A stretch of 48,844 nt of DNA, taken from contig NZ_JMKU01000032.1 of NCBI RefSeq assembly GCF_000687165.1, positions 1 through 48,844 on the forward strand, read 5' to 3'. Positions 41,493-48,844 of the stretch are shown one piece after another. The stretch comes from Paracidovorax oryzae ATCC 19882 (GTDB lineage Bacteria > Pseudomonadota > Gammaproteobacteria > Burkholderiales > Burkholderiaceae_C). The translations under genes were made by a program, and so were the position numbers. Position 1 is the stretch's first letter, and every line of letters begins with the position of its first letter. Under the pieces are notes generated by a model. The model made no database searches, was not told the DNA's origin, and saw nothing but the letters and a program-made list of their open reading frames with translations.

Positions 41493-42068
41493 TTAAGGTC
41501 CGTCCGGCGGCGCACCGCCTCCCAGCACCGGCATGTCGGGCAGCTCATTGGCTCCGCGAGGCCCCGGGCCTGAGGGGAAATGCTCGGCCAGCAGCGCCGA
41601 CACTTCCTCCAGGGCCTGCGTTAGCCCGTCCTCGTAGCGTCCGGAGCGGAAGGCTTCGCCCATGCGGGCGACCATCTCGCGCCAGGCCGCGGGCGGTACG
41701 GTCCGCGCGAGGGCCCGGTCGGCCACGATCTCGATCGCATGCTCGGCCAGCAGCAGGTAGATGAGCACCCCGTTGTTGTGCTCCGTGTCCCACACGCGCA
41801 GCTTGCCGAAGAGCGTGACGGCGCGCTCGCGCGCGGATGCCCCGCGCCATAGGTAGCTCGAGGGCAGGCCGCCTTCCGCGCAAATGCGTATCTGCCCCGT
41901 GTGCCGTGCTTCGCTGGCGGCCACGCGGCGCGCCAGACGTTCGAGCAGGTCGGGCGGCAGCGCGCGGTGCAGGCCGCCTTCCGCCCAGCGGTGGCGCAGG
42001 AGCCGCGCGATCCGGGCCGGCAGTCCCGGAAGGGGGGCCGGTGCAGGGGGGCGGGAGGTGGTGGGCAT
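41493..42068 (-). CDS. TPM-domain protein without signal peptide
   Basis: Protein of 191 aa related to the TPM (YgcG/TLP18.3/Psb32) fold. Features: EARHTGQIRICAEGG, the RERAVTLFGKLRVWDTEHNNGVLIYLLLAEHAIEIVADRAL core and GRYEDGLTQALEEV. Unlike the YgcG-type neighbour it has no signal peptide and no Gly-Ser tail; the N-terminus is Pro-rich. It follows YgcG-like and LemA genes in the same direction with a 54-bp gap, a common trio. The C-terminal 25 residues are Pro/Gly rich. Confidence 0.82.
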   Translation of the reverse strand: MPTTSRPPAPAPLPGLPARIARLLRHRWAEGGLHRALPPDLLERLARRVAASEARHTGQIRICAEGGLPSSYLWRGASARERAVTLFGKLRVWDTEHNNGVLIYLLLAEHAIEIVADRALARTVPPAAWREMVARMGEAFRSGRYEDGLTQALEEVSALLAEHFPSGPGPRGANELPDMPVLGGGAPPDGP

Positions 42069-42122
42069 GGAGCGAGTCCGGTCCTGGAGGTGGATGGGGA
42101 AAGGGGGCTGGTTCAGAAGGGG

Positions 42123-43064
42123 CTACCAGTCGCCCGACGCACCGCCGCCGCCGAAGTCGCCACCGCCGCCCGAACTGAAGCCGCCGCTGTCGCTGCTGCT
42201 GCCTCCGCCCGAGCCACCGCTCCAGCCGCCCATGCCGATGCCGGTACCCAGGCCCGTGGAGAACCCGTCCCGCAACCCGCCGCGGCGGCCTGCCGACACG
42301 CCGCGTCCGCCGAAGAGCCATGTGTAGAGCAGCGCCACGGCGCCCGCCCCGACGGCCAGCAGCACGCTGGCCGTGAACAGGAAGGCGATGAGGCCCGCTG
42401 CGCCGCCCATGAGCAGCCCGCCCGCCCGGTTGCCGAAGAGCCCGCGGGCCATCGGGCCGCCGACCATCACCCCGAAGAACAGGAAGATCGCGAAATCGTT
42501 CCAGTCCACGCCGCGTTCGGCGCGGGCCGCCTGGGTATTGCCCGCAGGTGCAGGCAGGTTCTCTCCTGCGATGCGCGCGCTGAGCTGCCCGAGCGCGGCG
42601 TCGATCCCGCCCGCAAAGTCGCCTTCGCGGAAGCGGGGCTTCATGGTGCCGTCGATGATGCGCGCGGCGGCGATGTCGGGAATCGCCCCCTCCAGGGCCT
42701 TGGCCACCTCGATCCGCATCCGGCGGTCGTCCTTCGCGACCACGACGAGTACGCCGTCCCCCACGTCCCTGCGGCCGATCTTCCAGGTGTTGGCCACGCG
42801 GTTGGCGAATGCGGCGATGTCCTCCGGCGCCGTGGAGGCCACCATGAACACCGCGATCTGCGTGCCCTGGCGCTGTTCGATGCCTGCAAGGCGGGCTTCC
42901 AGCCGCTCGCGCTCCGCGGCGCCGAGCGTCCCGGTCTCGTCGATCAGGTGGGCCGAGAGCGGCGGCACCGCGCGCAGTGCCCGCGCCGGCAGCGCGCACG
43001 CCAGCCCGAGCGCGAGGCACAGCAGGGCCAGCAGGGTGCGCAGCGGTGCGGCGATGCCCGGCAT
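42123..43064 (-). CDS. YgcG-type TPM-domain membrane protein
   Basis: Protein of 313 aa. A signal peptide (LLALLCLALGLACALPARA) leads to a TPM domain (LSAHLIDETGTLGAAERERLEARL, then TQIAVFMVAST, DDRRMRIEVAKALEGAIPD, with the predicted acidic metal-site residues). Two membrane helices (about 190-250) follow and then a Gly/Ser-rich tail ending FGGGGASGDW. It lies 12 bp after lemA; the pair is widely associated and is thought to act in envelope assembly, but the reaction is not known. Confidence 0.9.
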   Translation of the reverse strand: MPGIAAPLRTLLALLCLALGLACALPARALRAVPPLSAHLIDETGTLGAAERERLEARLAGIEQRQGTQIAVFMVASTAPEDIAAFANRVANTWKIGRRDVGDGVLVVVAKDDRRMRIEVAKALEGAIPDIAAARIIDGTMKPRFREGDFAGGIDAALGQLSARIAGENLPAPAGNTQAARAERGVDWNDFAIFLFFGVMVGGPMARGLFGNRAGGLLMGGAAGLIAFLFTASVLLAVGAGAVALLYTWLFGGRGVSAGRRGGLRDGFSTGLGTGIGMGGWSGGSGGGSSSDSGGFSSGGGGDFGGGGASGDW

Positions 43065-43076
43065 GCCCGGATCACC

Positions 43077-43697
43077 TCAGCGCGAAGCCGGCGCAGCGGG
43101 CGCGGCCGGTGCAGGGCGGGAGAAGTCCACCGTCGGCGGCGTGCTGATCTGCGCCTCGTTCTGCACCGTGAAGCTGGGTTTGGGCTCGTAGCTGAACACC
43201 TTGGCCGTCAGGTTGGTCGGGAAACTGCGCGCGAGCACGTTGTATTCCTGCACGGTCTGGATGTACCGGTTGCGCGCCACGGTGATGCGGTTCTCGGTGC
43301 CTTCGAGCGTCACGCGCAGGTCGCGGAACGCCTGGTTGGCCTGCAGCTGGGGATAGCGCTCGGCCACCACCATCAGGCGCGAGAGCGCGGACGACAGCTC
43401 GCCCTGCGCCTGCTGGAACTTGTTGAACGCCTCGGGGTTGTTCAGCGTTTCGGGCGTCACCTGGATCGAGGTGGCCCTGGCGCGCGCCTCCACCACCTTG
43501 GTAAGGGTGTCCTGCTCGAAGGCGGCCTCGCCCTTCACGGTGGCGACGATATTGGGCACGAGGTCGGCCCGGCGCTGGTACTGGTTGAGCACTTCGCTCC
43601 AGGCGGCCTTGCTCTGCTCGTCCAGGCGCTGGAAGTCGTTGTAGCCGCAGCCCGAGAGGGCGAGCGCGGCGGCGAAGGTGGCGATGAGGCGTTTCAT
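43077..43697 (-). CDS. lemA: LemA family lipoprotein
   Basis: Protein of 206 aa. A lipoprotein signal (MKRLIATFAAALALSGC, Cys17) precedes the LemA four-helix fold: NDFQRLDEQSKAAWSEVLNQ, YQRRADLVPNIVATVKG and NRYIQTVQEYNVLARSFPTN. The tail is Pro/Ala rich. The ATG at 43697 supplies the lipobox; the frame opens further upstream but has no protein-like features. First gene of the LemA-YgcG-TPM unit; divergent from the SnoaL-like gene with a 223-bp gap. Confidence 0.92.
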   Translation of the reverse strand: MKRLIATFAAALALSGCGYNDFQRLDEQSKAAWSEVLNQYQRRADLVPNIVATVKGEAAFEQDTLTKVVEARARATSIQVTPETLNNPEAFNKFQQAQGELSSALSRLMVVAERYPQLQANQAFRDLRVTLEGTENRITVARNRYIQTVQEYNVLARSFPTNLTAKVFSYEPKPSFTVQNEAQISTPPTVDFSRPAPAAPAAPASR

Positions 43698-43920
43698 GGT
43701 GTGCGGGCGCCGGGCGGGATTGCGAACGTTGGGGCGACGTGCCCTGGCCGCTCCGGCGCCGGGCCATTCTGCCCCAGCCGCCGGGCCTGCCGCGTCAGCG
43801 GGCGGCGCATGTGGCGGATCGGCCGCCCGACGGGCAGGATGCGCGGCGCGGCCGAATTTCCGACAATGGCGCACTTCCCGATCCGGCCCCGCAGGGGCCC
43901 CGATGCCAGGACACTCCACG

Positions 43921-44370
43921 ATGAGCACACGCACTCCCTACCGCGCCGCCCTGGTGGGCGGCTCCGCCGACGAGACCGAGGCCGCGTTCTACGAGGCGCT
44001 GCAGGCGGGCGACATCGACCGCCTCATGGCCTGCTGGGCGGAAGAGGACGACATCGTCTGCGTCAACCCCGGCGGGCCCCGCCTGCTGGGAGCGGGCGCC
44101 ATCCGGGCCGCCTTCACCGCCATGTTCGAGCACGGCGGGCTGCGCGCCCGGCCCGCGCAGGTCCACCGCGTGCAGGCCCTGGCCAGTGCCGTGCACAGCG
44201 TGGTCGAGCATGTCGAGGTGCGGATGGAGGGCAGCATGCGCGAGGCGCTGGTGCAATCCACCAACGTCTATCACAAGACCCCGCAGGGCTGGCGGCTGGT
44301 CGCCCACCACGCGAGCCCGGGCACCGTCCACGAGGCCGTGGCCGGCCCGGTGCCGCCGGTGCTGCACTGA
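43921..44370 (+). CDS. SnoaL-like / nuclear transport factor 2-like protein
   Basis: Small cone-fold protein of 149 aa without signal peptide. ADETEAAFYEALQAGDIDRLMACWAEEDDIVCVNPGGPRLLGAGAIRAAF is the standard SnoaL-3/DUF4440 start and GWRLVAHHASP is the C-terminal strand. Family members are enzymes or ligand binders; here no catalytic pair can be assigned. The start at 43921 has only weak ribosome-binding sequence. It is 20 bp before the hydrolase. Confidence 0.83.
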   Translation: MSTRTPYRAALVGGSADETEAAFYEALQAGDIDRLMACWAEEDDIVCVNPGGPRLLGAGAIRAAFTAMFEHGGLRARPAQVHRVQALASAVHSVVEHVEVRMEGSMREALVQSTNVYHKTPQGWRLVAHHASPGTVHEAVAGPVPPVLH

Positions 44371-44390
44371 CCGGCCCGGAGCGCACCGGC

Positions 44391-45455
44391 ATGGACTATG
44401 TCGCGCCCCGGTGGCTGCCCGGCGGCCACCTGCAGACCATCTGGCCCGCGCTGGCATCGCGCCGTGCCGAGGGCAGCGCGCCGGCCTACCGCCGGGAGCG
44501 CTGGACCGCACCGGACGGCGATTTCGTGGACGTGGACTTCCTGGACGCGCCCGCCGCGGCACAGGGTCCGCCCCGGCCGCTGCTGGTGCTCTTCCACGGG
44601 CTCGAGGGCTCGTCGCGCAGCCACTATGCCGAGGCGTTCGCCGACGTGGCGCGCACCCGCGGCTGGGACTACGCCGTGCCGCACTTCCGGGGGTGCAGCG
44701 GCGAGATCAACCTCGCGCCGCGCGCCTACCACTCGGGCGACCACGAGGAAATCGACTGGATCCTGCGGCGCATGGCGCAGCGGCAGCGGCCCGGCGGTGG
44801 GCCGGACGGACCCCGCGCTCCCCTGCTCGTGGCCGGAGTGTCGCTCGGCGGCAATGCGCTGCTGCGCTGGGCGGGCGAACACGGGCAGGAGGCCGCACGC
44901 AGCGCCGACGCCGTGGCGGCCATCTGCTCCCCGCTTGACCTGGCCGCGGGCGGCCGGGCCATCGGACGGGGCTTCAACCGGCTCGTCTATACGCGCATGT
45001 TCCTGCGCACCATGGTGCCCAAGGCCCTGGCCAAGTGGCGCCAGCATCCGGGCCTCTTCGACCGCGATGCCCTGCGCGCGGTGCGCGACCTGCACGCCTT
45101 CGACGATCTGTTCACGGCGCCCCTGCACGGCTTCCGCGATGCGGACGACTACTGGCGCCGCGCATCCGCCCAACCCCTGCTGGGCGCGGTGCGCATTCCG
45201 GCGCTGGCGGTGAATGCACTCAACGACCCCTTCGTTCCGGCGGACAGTCTGCCCCGGCCCGGGCAGGCCGGCACCCACGTGACGCTCTGGCAGCCGCCGC
45301 ATGGCGGGCATGTCGGTTTCGCGTTCGGGCGACTGCCTGGCCATGTCCGGGCCATGCCCGAAGCCGTCGCCGGGTGGCTGGCCCGGCAGGCGGGGCTTCC
45401 GGACGCACATCCGCCGGGACACGCGCCTACGCCCGAGGCGGTCGCGGCGGGCTAG
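44391..45455 (+). CDS. Alpha/beta hydrolase, YheT family
   Basis: Predicted esterase or lipase of 354 aa in the cytoplasm. It begins MDYVAPRWLPGGHLQTIWPAL, a signature of YheT/AB-hydrolase 1 proteins, with oxyanion loop LVLFHGLEGSSRSHYA, the HFRGCSGEINLAPRAYHSGD motif, nucleophile Ser151 in GVSLGGNALLRW, the acid in NALNDPFVP and His in HGGHVGF. The ATG at 44391 was chosen because an ORF in the same frame extends far upstream only by composition. Substrate unknown. Confidence 0.92.
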   Translation: MDYVAPRWLPGGHLQTIWPALASRRAEGSAPAYRRERWTAPDGDFVDVDFLDAPAAAQGPPRPLLVLFHGLEGSSRSHYAEAFADVARTRGWDYAVPHFRGCSGEINLAPRAYHSGDHEEIDWILRRMAQRQRPGGGPDGPRAPLLVAGVSLGGNALLRWAGEHGQEAARSADAVAAICSPLDLAAGGRAIGRGFNRLVYTRMFLRTMVPKALAKWRQHPGLFDRDALRAVRDLHAFDDLFTAPLHGFRDADDYWRRASAQPLLGAVRIPALAVNALNDPFVPADSLPRPGQAGTHVTLWQPPHGGHVGFAFGRLPGHVRAMPEAVAGWLARQAGLPDAHPPGHAPTPEAVAAG

Positions 45456-45464
45456 GATCGGCCC

Positions 45465-46013
45465 ATGGATGACATCGTCAGGCAGGCCATCGCCAAGTGG
45501 CCCAACGTACCCGATTGCTATGGCTGGCTGGGCCTGGACGCGCGCGGGCGCTGGTTCATGCGGGACGACGCCGTGCAGGCGCAGGGCCTTTTCCCCCAGG
45601 CGCGCGGCGCCGTGCTGCAGCATGACAAGCTGATCGATTTCATCCACCGCAATTACGAGCCCGATGCCCGGGGCCGCTGGTTCTTCCAGAACGGACCGCA
45701 GCGGGTGTACGTGGAACTGGAGGCCGCACCCCTCGTGTGGCGCATCGAAGGATCGGAGGAGGACGGTGGCGAGTCCGGCTTCTCCATCGTGGCGCACACC
45801 GGCCTGCGCTCGGCCGTGCAGGAGTGTTTGCTCGACGAGGCCGGGCGGCTCTACCTGTTCGACGGCCGGGTCCTCGGCCTCGTGCACACGCTCGACATGG
45901 AACTGGCCGCCCGTGCGGTGGAGCAGGGGCTCTGGACGCCCGTGGACGTGCGCGCGGACGAGTTGCCCCGGCGCTACGGCTATGTGCAGCGTCCCTCGGA
46001 ACTGCGGGACTGA
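45465..46013 (+). CDS. Conserved protein of unknown function
   Basis: Protein of 182 aa, cytoplasmic by appearance. The two Gly-Arg-Trp repeats CYGWLGLDARGRWFMRDD and YEPDARGRWFFQNGPQRVYVELE are its most obvious features, followed by FSIVAHTG and ELPRRYGYVQRP. I recall such proteins in Burkholderiales as a DUF family near cytochrome genes, but cannot give the accession with certainty. It starts 9 bp after the hydrolase and is convergent with the cytochrome c gene. Confidence 0.75.
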   Translation: MDDIVRQAIAKWPNVPDCYGWLGLDARGRWFMRDDAVQAQGLFPQARGAVLQHDKLIDFIHRNYEPDARGRWFFQNGPQRVYVELEAAPLVWRIEGSEEDGGESGFSIVAHTGLRSAVQECLLDEAGRLYLFDGRVLGLVHTLDMELAARAVEQGLWTPVDVRADELPRRYGYVQRPSELRD

Positions 46014-46034
46014 CCTCTGGTGGGGCTCCGAATG

Positions 46035-46061
46035 AAAAAGCCGGTCGCACGGACCGGCTTT
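46035..46061. terminator. Bidirectional terminator between convergent genes
   Basis: Stem AAAGCCGGTC paired with GACCGGCTTT around a short loop. T-rich on the right for plus-strand transcripts and A-rich on the left (T-run for minus-strand transcripts). Confidence 0.7.
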
Positions 46062-46087
46062 CACTGCAGGCGGAAAACCTGGCGCCG

Positions 46088-46996
46088 TTACTTGGCGGCG
46101 TTGGCCATGTATTCCACGGTGGCGCGGATTTCCGCGTCCGATGCCTGGGTGCCGCCGCGGGGAGGCATGGCTCCCTTGCCGGCGATGGCGATGCGCGTCA
46201 TGCCGTCGATGCCGTCCTTCAGGCGCTCGGCCCAGGCGGCCTTGTCGCCGAACTTGGGCGCACCGGCCACGCCGGCCGCATGGCATACCTGGCAGGCCTG
46301 CTTGTAGAGCGCTTCGCCCGCGCCGGCTGCCACTGCGGCGGCAGGTGCCGCAGCTGCGGCCGGGGCTGCGGTCGCGGGGGCCGCAGGGGCCTGTGGCGCT
46401 GCGGCCATGGCGGGTGCTGCGGGAGCCGCCGGGGCCGGTGCTCCGGATGCGCCCGCCGCCGCGGCCTGGGCTTCGGCGGGAGCGGACGCGCCACCGGCGG
46501 CGGGGGCAGCCGGTTCGGTGAACTTGGCTCCGGCCGCGTTCGCCATGTAGGCCACGCCGCGGGCGATCTCGGTGTCGTTGAAATCGCCGCCGCCCTGGGG
46601 CGCCATGGCGCCCTTGCCGGCCAGCGCGGAATGCACCAGCGCTTCGAAACCCGTCTGGATGCGTGGGCCCCAGGCGGCGGCATCGCCGAACTTGGGTGCG
46701 CCGGCGGCGCCCGTGGCGTGGCACGCGGCGCACTGGCCCTTGAAGACCTCCTCGCCGCTGCGCAGCGGCCGGTTGGCGTCCCGTACTTCCACCATGCCCA
46801 CCTTCTGGATGCGCTCGGCCAGCGCGCGCTCCGGGTTGCCCGAACCCTGGGCCGGCTTGTTGCCCGAGGTGACGTAGATCACGAGGCCGATGATGGCGAA
46901 GACGGGTACCACGAAGCAGAAGAACACCGTCCAGAGCAGCTGGCGAGGGTTCTTGATCGGGCCGGTATGCGCTTCTTCGTGGGGGGTGTCGCTCAT
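46088..46996 (-). CDS. Dihaem cytochrome c5-like protein
   Basis: Membrane-anchored electron carrier of 302 aa. A single helix (about residues 20-44) is followed by two c-type domains: CAACH (Cys89, Cys92, His93) with Met131 in GAMAPQGG, and CQVCH (Cys235, Cys238, His239) with Met277 in GAMPPRGG. Both share APKFGDxAAW, so one arose by internal duplication. A linker of about 60 residues of Ala and Pro separates them. The start MSDTPHEEAHTGPIKNP is supported by a ribosome-like AGGGGGA upstream. Likely passes electrons to an oxidase. Confidence 0.92.
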   Translation of the reverse strand: MSDTPHEEAHTGPIKNPRQLLWTVFFCFVVPVFAIIGLVIYVTSGNKPAQGSGNPERALAERIQKVGMVEVRDANRPLRSGEEVFKGQCAACHATGAAGAPKFGDAAAWGPRIQTGFEALVHSALAGKGAMAPQGGGDFNDTEIARGVAYMANAAGAKFTEPAAPAAGGASAPAEAQAAAAGASGAPAPAAPAAPAMAAAPQAPAAPATAAPAAAAAPAAAVAAGAGEALYKQACQVCHAAGVAGAPKFGDKAAWAERLKDGIDGMTRIAIAGKGAMPPRGGTQASDAEIRATVEYMANAAK

Positions 46997-47118
46997 GAGG
47001 GGGACCTCTGTGGGTATGTCTGGCGGAACCAGCGGACGATTATAGGAAGCGCCTTCCGGGCCGGCCGTTAGGGAAAACGGCCAGCCGCAACACCCTTGCG
47101 CTGGGTCAAGGAGCCCGT

Positions 47119-48339
47119 TCAGTGGCCCCAATAGCGGTACGGCGGCGTGTAGCGCCACACGTCGGTGTTCCAGACCTGGCCGCCGCTGCCGCCCTCGCAG
47201 GCGAAGCCGAAGCCCGAGAACACGTACATCTCGCCCATCACCGTGGCCGCGCTGGTGCGCTTGATGCGCGGAAACGCGTCGCCCTGCGGCGTGAGGCGCC
47301 GCCATGCGGCCGCGTTCAGGTCCAGCCGCCACAGCGCGTTGGTGGGGTTCTGGTTGAACTGGGCTCCGCAGCCCGTGGTGCCCCCCGGCTGGTCCCCGCC
47401 GGCGAGCAGCAGGCCGCTGCCCAGCAGCGCATCCGCTCCGTGGTTCTGGGGTGGATCGACGTCCTCCCCCGGCGCTGGGGTGACCTGCCTCCAGGTCAGG
47501 GTCCGCAGGTCGAGCGTCCAGGTGTCCCGCAGGAAGACGAATCCGCCCTGGCCGGTGGTGGCCTCGCCGCCGTAGAGCGCGACCTGCCCGCGCCAGGGCT
47601 CGCCGGTCACGGCGCCCGAATAGCGGGGCGGGGGCGATCCCGGCGCGCCGTGGGGCGAGAGCGGGGTCCAGGTGCGCGTGGAGACATCGAAACGCCACAG
47701 GTCGTTGAGCGTGCGGAATCCGGCCTCCACGCCGCCGAACACGTAGAGCTGGTCGCCCGCGCGCCAGACCGTGGGCCATGCCCGCGGGCTGGGGGCCGGT
47801 GCATCGCCGGGGGCCACCCCCGCCAGCGCTTCCCAGCGTCCGGCCCGTGCGTCGTAGGCCCAGACGTCGCCCAGTGGCGTGAAGTCCGACAGGTCCGCGG
47901 AGTAGCGGGCGCCTCCGAACACCACCACCCAGCCGCGTTGCGGCATGGCCACGCCGCCGGAGAAGGCGCGCGGAGAGGGCACATCGCCCGCGGGCACCAG
48001 GCGCGTCCAGCGGTTGGCGTGCACGTCGTAGCGGTGCAGGTCGTTCAGGAAGTCGTTGGTGCCGGCGCGGAAATCGTCCTTCACGCCGCCAAAGAGGTAG
48101 ATGGCTCCCCGGAGCGCCGCGGTGACCGGTGCGCTGCGCCCGGACGGGGCGCCTTCGCTGGAAAGCCGGGTCCACACGCCGTCGTCCTGCGGGCCGGGCT
48201 TGGGGCCTGCCGTGGCGGCACAGGCCGCGAGGGCGCAGGCCATGCCGACGAGGCTCCTGCGGCGCACGGCCGGCCCGGGGCTCGGCCGCTGAGCGGCGGA
48301 AGGCGGGTGGCCGGAGGGGGTGGACGATGGCATGCGCAT
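47119..48339 (-). CDS. Kelch-repeat lipoprotein with possible Tat signal
   Basis: Exported beta-propeller of 406 aa. The N-terminus has RRRSLVGMACALAACAATAGP: twin arginines and a lipobox-like LAAC, so Tat-dependent lipoprotein export is possible. Kelch motifs recur about every 55 residues (GAIYLFGG, GWVVVFGG, DQLYVFGG, QVALYGGEA, LLLAGGDQ, EMYVFSG) with the following WRYD/WAYD/WRFD-type segments, giving about six blades. It has no obvious catalytic signature (the kelch domain of galactose oxidase also carries Tyr/Cys, which I do not see). Function unknown. Confidence 0.83.
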   Translation of the reverse strand: MRMPSSTPSGHPPSAAQRPSPGPAVRRRSLVGMACALAACAATAGPKPGPQDDGVWTRLSSEGAPSGRSAPVTAALRGAIYLFGGVKDDFRAGTNDFLNDLHRYDVHANRWTRLVPAGDVPSPRAFSGGVAMPQRGWVVVFGGARYSADLSDFTPLGDVWAYDARAGRWEALAGVAPGDAPAPSPRAWPTVWRAGDQLYVFGGVEAGFRTLNDLWRFDVSTRTWTPLSPHGAPGSPPPRYSGAVTGEPWRGQVALYGGEATTGQGGFVFLRDTWTLDLRTLTWRQVTPAPGEDVDPPQNHGADALLGSGLLLAGGDQPGGTTGCGAQFNQNPTNALWRLDLNAAAWRRLTPQGDAFPRIKRTSAATVMGEMYVFSGFGFACEGGSGGQVWNTDVWRYTPPYRYWGH

Positions 48340-48486
48340 GGCTGGCTTTCTCCCTGCTGTTCTGGTGTGGTCGGGAGACGGACGGTAACGGCGCGCTGGA
48401 AAGCTGCAAGCGGCCTTCCGGCATGCAGTGCATGCACGTCCGTTGGGATCGGGCCATCCCGCCGCCGGAAGGGATGCCCAAAGAAA

Positions 48487-48506
48487 AGGCGCCCGAAGGC
48501 GCCTTG
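48487..48506 (-). terminator. Minus-strand terminator next to the insertion element
   Basis: AAGGCGCC and GGCGCCTT arms around CGAA (TTCG on the minus strand), followed on the minus strand by TTCTTT. It would end transcripts coming from the right. The only sequence to the right is an insertion element, so the gene it serves may lie beyond. Confidence 0.55.
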
Positions 48507-48530
48507 GAAGGACGGAAGGCCGTCTCTCAG

Positions 48531-48844
48531 AACGTGTTCAAAGTCTCGCCTGACTGATATGAGAAGCTCGCTGGATGAGAAAAGGGTACCCCAGCGATAT
48601 CAAGCGCGAGCAGTTTGACGTGATCCGGCCCTTGCTGGAGAGTGCGCGCAGGAAGACGGCCCCCCGCAGGGTGGATCTGTACGAGGTGTTCTGTGCAGTG
48701 CTGTACCTGCTGCGCACGGGCTGCCAGTGGCGCGCGCTGCCCAGCGACTTTCCCAAGTGGCGAACCGTGCACTCGTACTTTGCGATCTGGAGCGAGCCGC
48801 GCGAGGGTGGCAGCCTGCTGGAGCAGGCTTTAAAAAAAACAGGT
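48531..48844 (+). mobile_element. Left end of an IS5-family element (IS427/IS1031-like)
   Basis: The element seems to start with GAACGTGTTCAAAGTC at 48531, directly after TCA (48528-48530), which fits the TNA target sites of this group. It contains the transposase ORF from 48575. The right end is outside the window, so target duplication cannot be confirmed. Confidence 0.65.
48575..48844 (+). CDS. IS5-family transposase OrfA, partial at window end
   Basis: Ninety codons without a stop at the window edge: MRKGYPSDIKREQFDVI..., with RVDLYEVFCAVLYLLRTGCQWRALPSDFPKWRTVHSYFAIW, the DUF4096 domain typical of IS5 OrfA. At the end, GCTTTAAAAAAAACA is a slippery A8 run where IS427-type elements shift frame into the DDE-containing OrfB. 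GAAG lies before the ATG. The catalytic part is outside the window. Confidence 0.85.
   Translation, partial: MRKGYPSDIKREQFDVIRPLLESARRKTAPRRVDLYEVFCAVLYLLRTGCQWRALPSDFPKWRTVHSYFAIWSEPREGGSLLEQALKKTG

Noticed and set aside
41901-45455. Plus-strand frame of 1184 codons ending in the YheT hydrolase
   Set aside because: The first 830 codons are antisense or out-of-frame to the TPM, LemA and SnoaL genes; only the part from 44391 is real.
47062-47082. GGCCGTT/AACGGCC hairpin as terminator of the kelch gene
   Set aside because: Seven-base stem without a T-run on the minus strand; may be chance.
47096-47109. TTGCGCTGGGTCAA as a second FNR box upstream of the cytochrome gene
   Set aside because: Three of ten dyad positions differ from consensus, and it lies about 100 bp from the start; too weak.

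Overview
The window is a high-G+C chromosomal segment from a betaproteobacterium, most likely a Comamonadaceae member of Burkholderiales close to plant-associated Acidovorax. This rests on protein sequences and gene order recalled from such genomes (tuf-rpsJ followed by a gap and then the S10 genes; ybeD-lipB-lipA divergent from atp), on an IPTL (exosortase H type) sorting motif, and on a candidate type III effector with a NEL ubiquitin-ligase domain. No search could be run, so the genus is an inference. No tRNA, rRNA or CRISPR array was seen.

Layout. (1) 1-6720: tuf, rpsJ, a 255-bp gap with a good sigma-70 promoter, then rplC-rplD-rplW-rplB-rpsS-rplV-rpsC-rplP-rpmC-rpsQ, closed by a strong terminator. 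The spc-operon genes (rplN onward) do not follow. (2) 6800-9371: Prx5-type peroxiredoxin, GNAT acetyltransferase, TlpA-like thioredoxin and a lipoprotein, with an FNR-type palindrome between the last two. (3) 9393-11917: a cytoplasmic PTS chain (EIIA-Man type, HPr, Enzyme I) without a permease. (4) 11994-21083: complete kdpFABC-kdpDE potassium uptake operon. Near-identical 24-bp KdpE-like boxes lie before it and after it. A 35-aa membrane peptide precedes kdpF, and a small two-gene unit ending in a 43-aa membrane peptide follows kdpE. (5) 21081-22928: a MITE-like palindrome inserted in a TAA stop codon, a 'midcut-by-XrtH' type protein, and an LprI/DUF1311-type secreted protein.

(6) 22951-24964 (minus): ybeD-lipB-lipA, lipoate synthesis. 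(7) 25094-32469: atpIBEFHAGDC for the F1Fo ATP synthase, with a promoter, an imperfect palindromic repeat between atpD and atpC, and a terminator. (8) 32732-39389: the four-gene ligase-associated DNA repair cassette: exonuclease, ATP-dependent ligase, Lhr-like helicase, PdeM phosphoesterase. (9) 39726-41466 (minus): a 544-aa NEL-domain candidate effector without leucine-rich repeats, behind an imperfect PIP box. (10) 41493-43697 (minus): LemA lipoprotein, YgcG-type TPM protein and a second TPM protein. (11) 43921-46013: SnoaL-like protein, YheT-type hydrolase, conserved protein of unknown function. (12) 46088-48339 (minus): dihaem cytochrome c and a kelch-repeat lipoprotein. (13) 48531-end: left end of an IS5-family element with a transposase ORF running to a poly-A frameshift site at the window edge.

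Most of the window is core genome. The accessory signals are the NEL effector, the midcut protein, the MITE-like element and the IS. The most informative regulatory signal is the pair of KdpE-like boxes bracketing the kdp operon.
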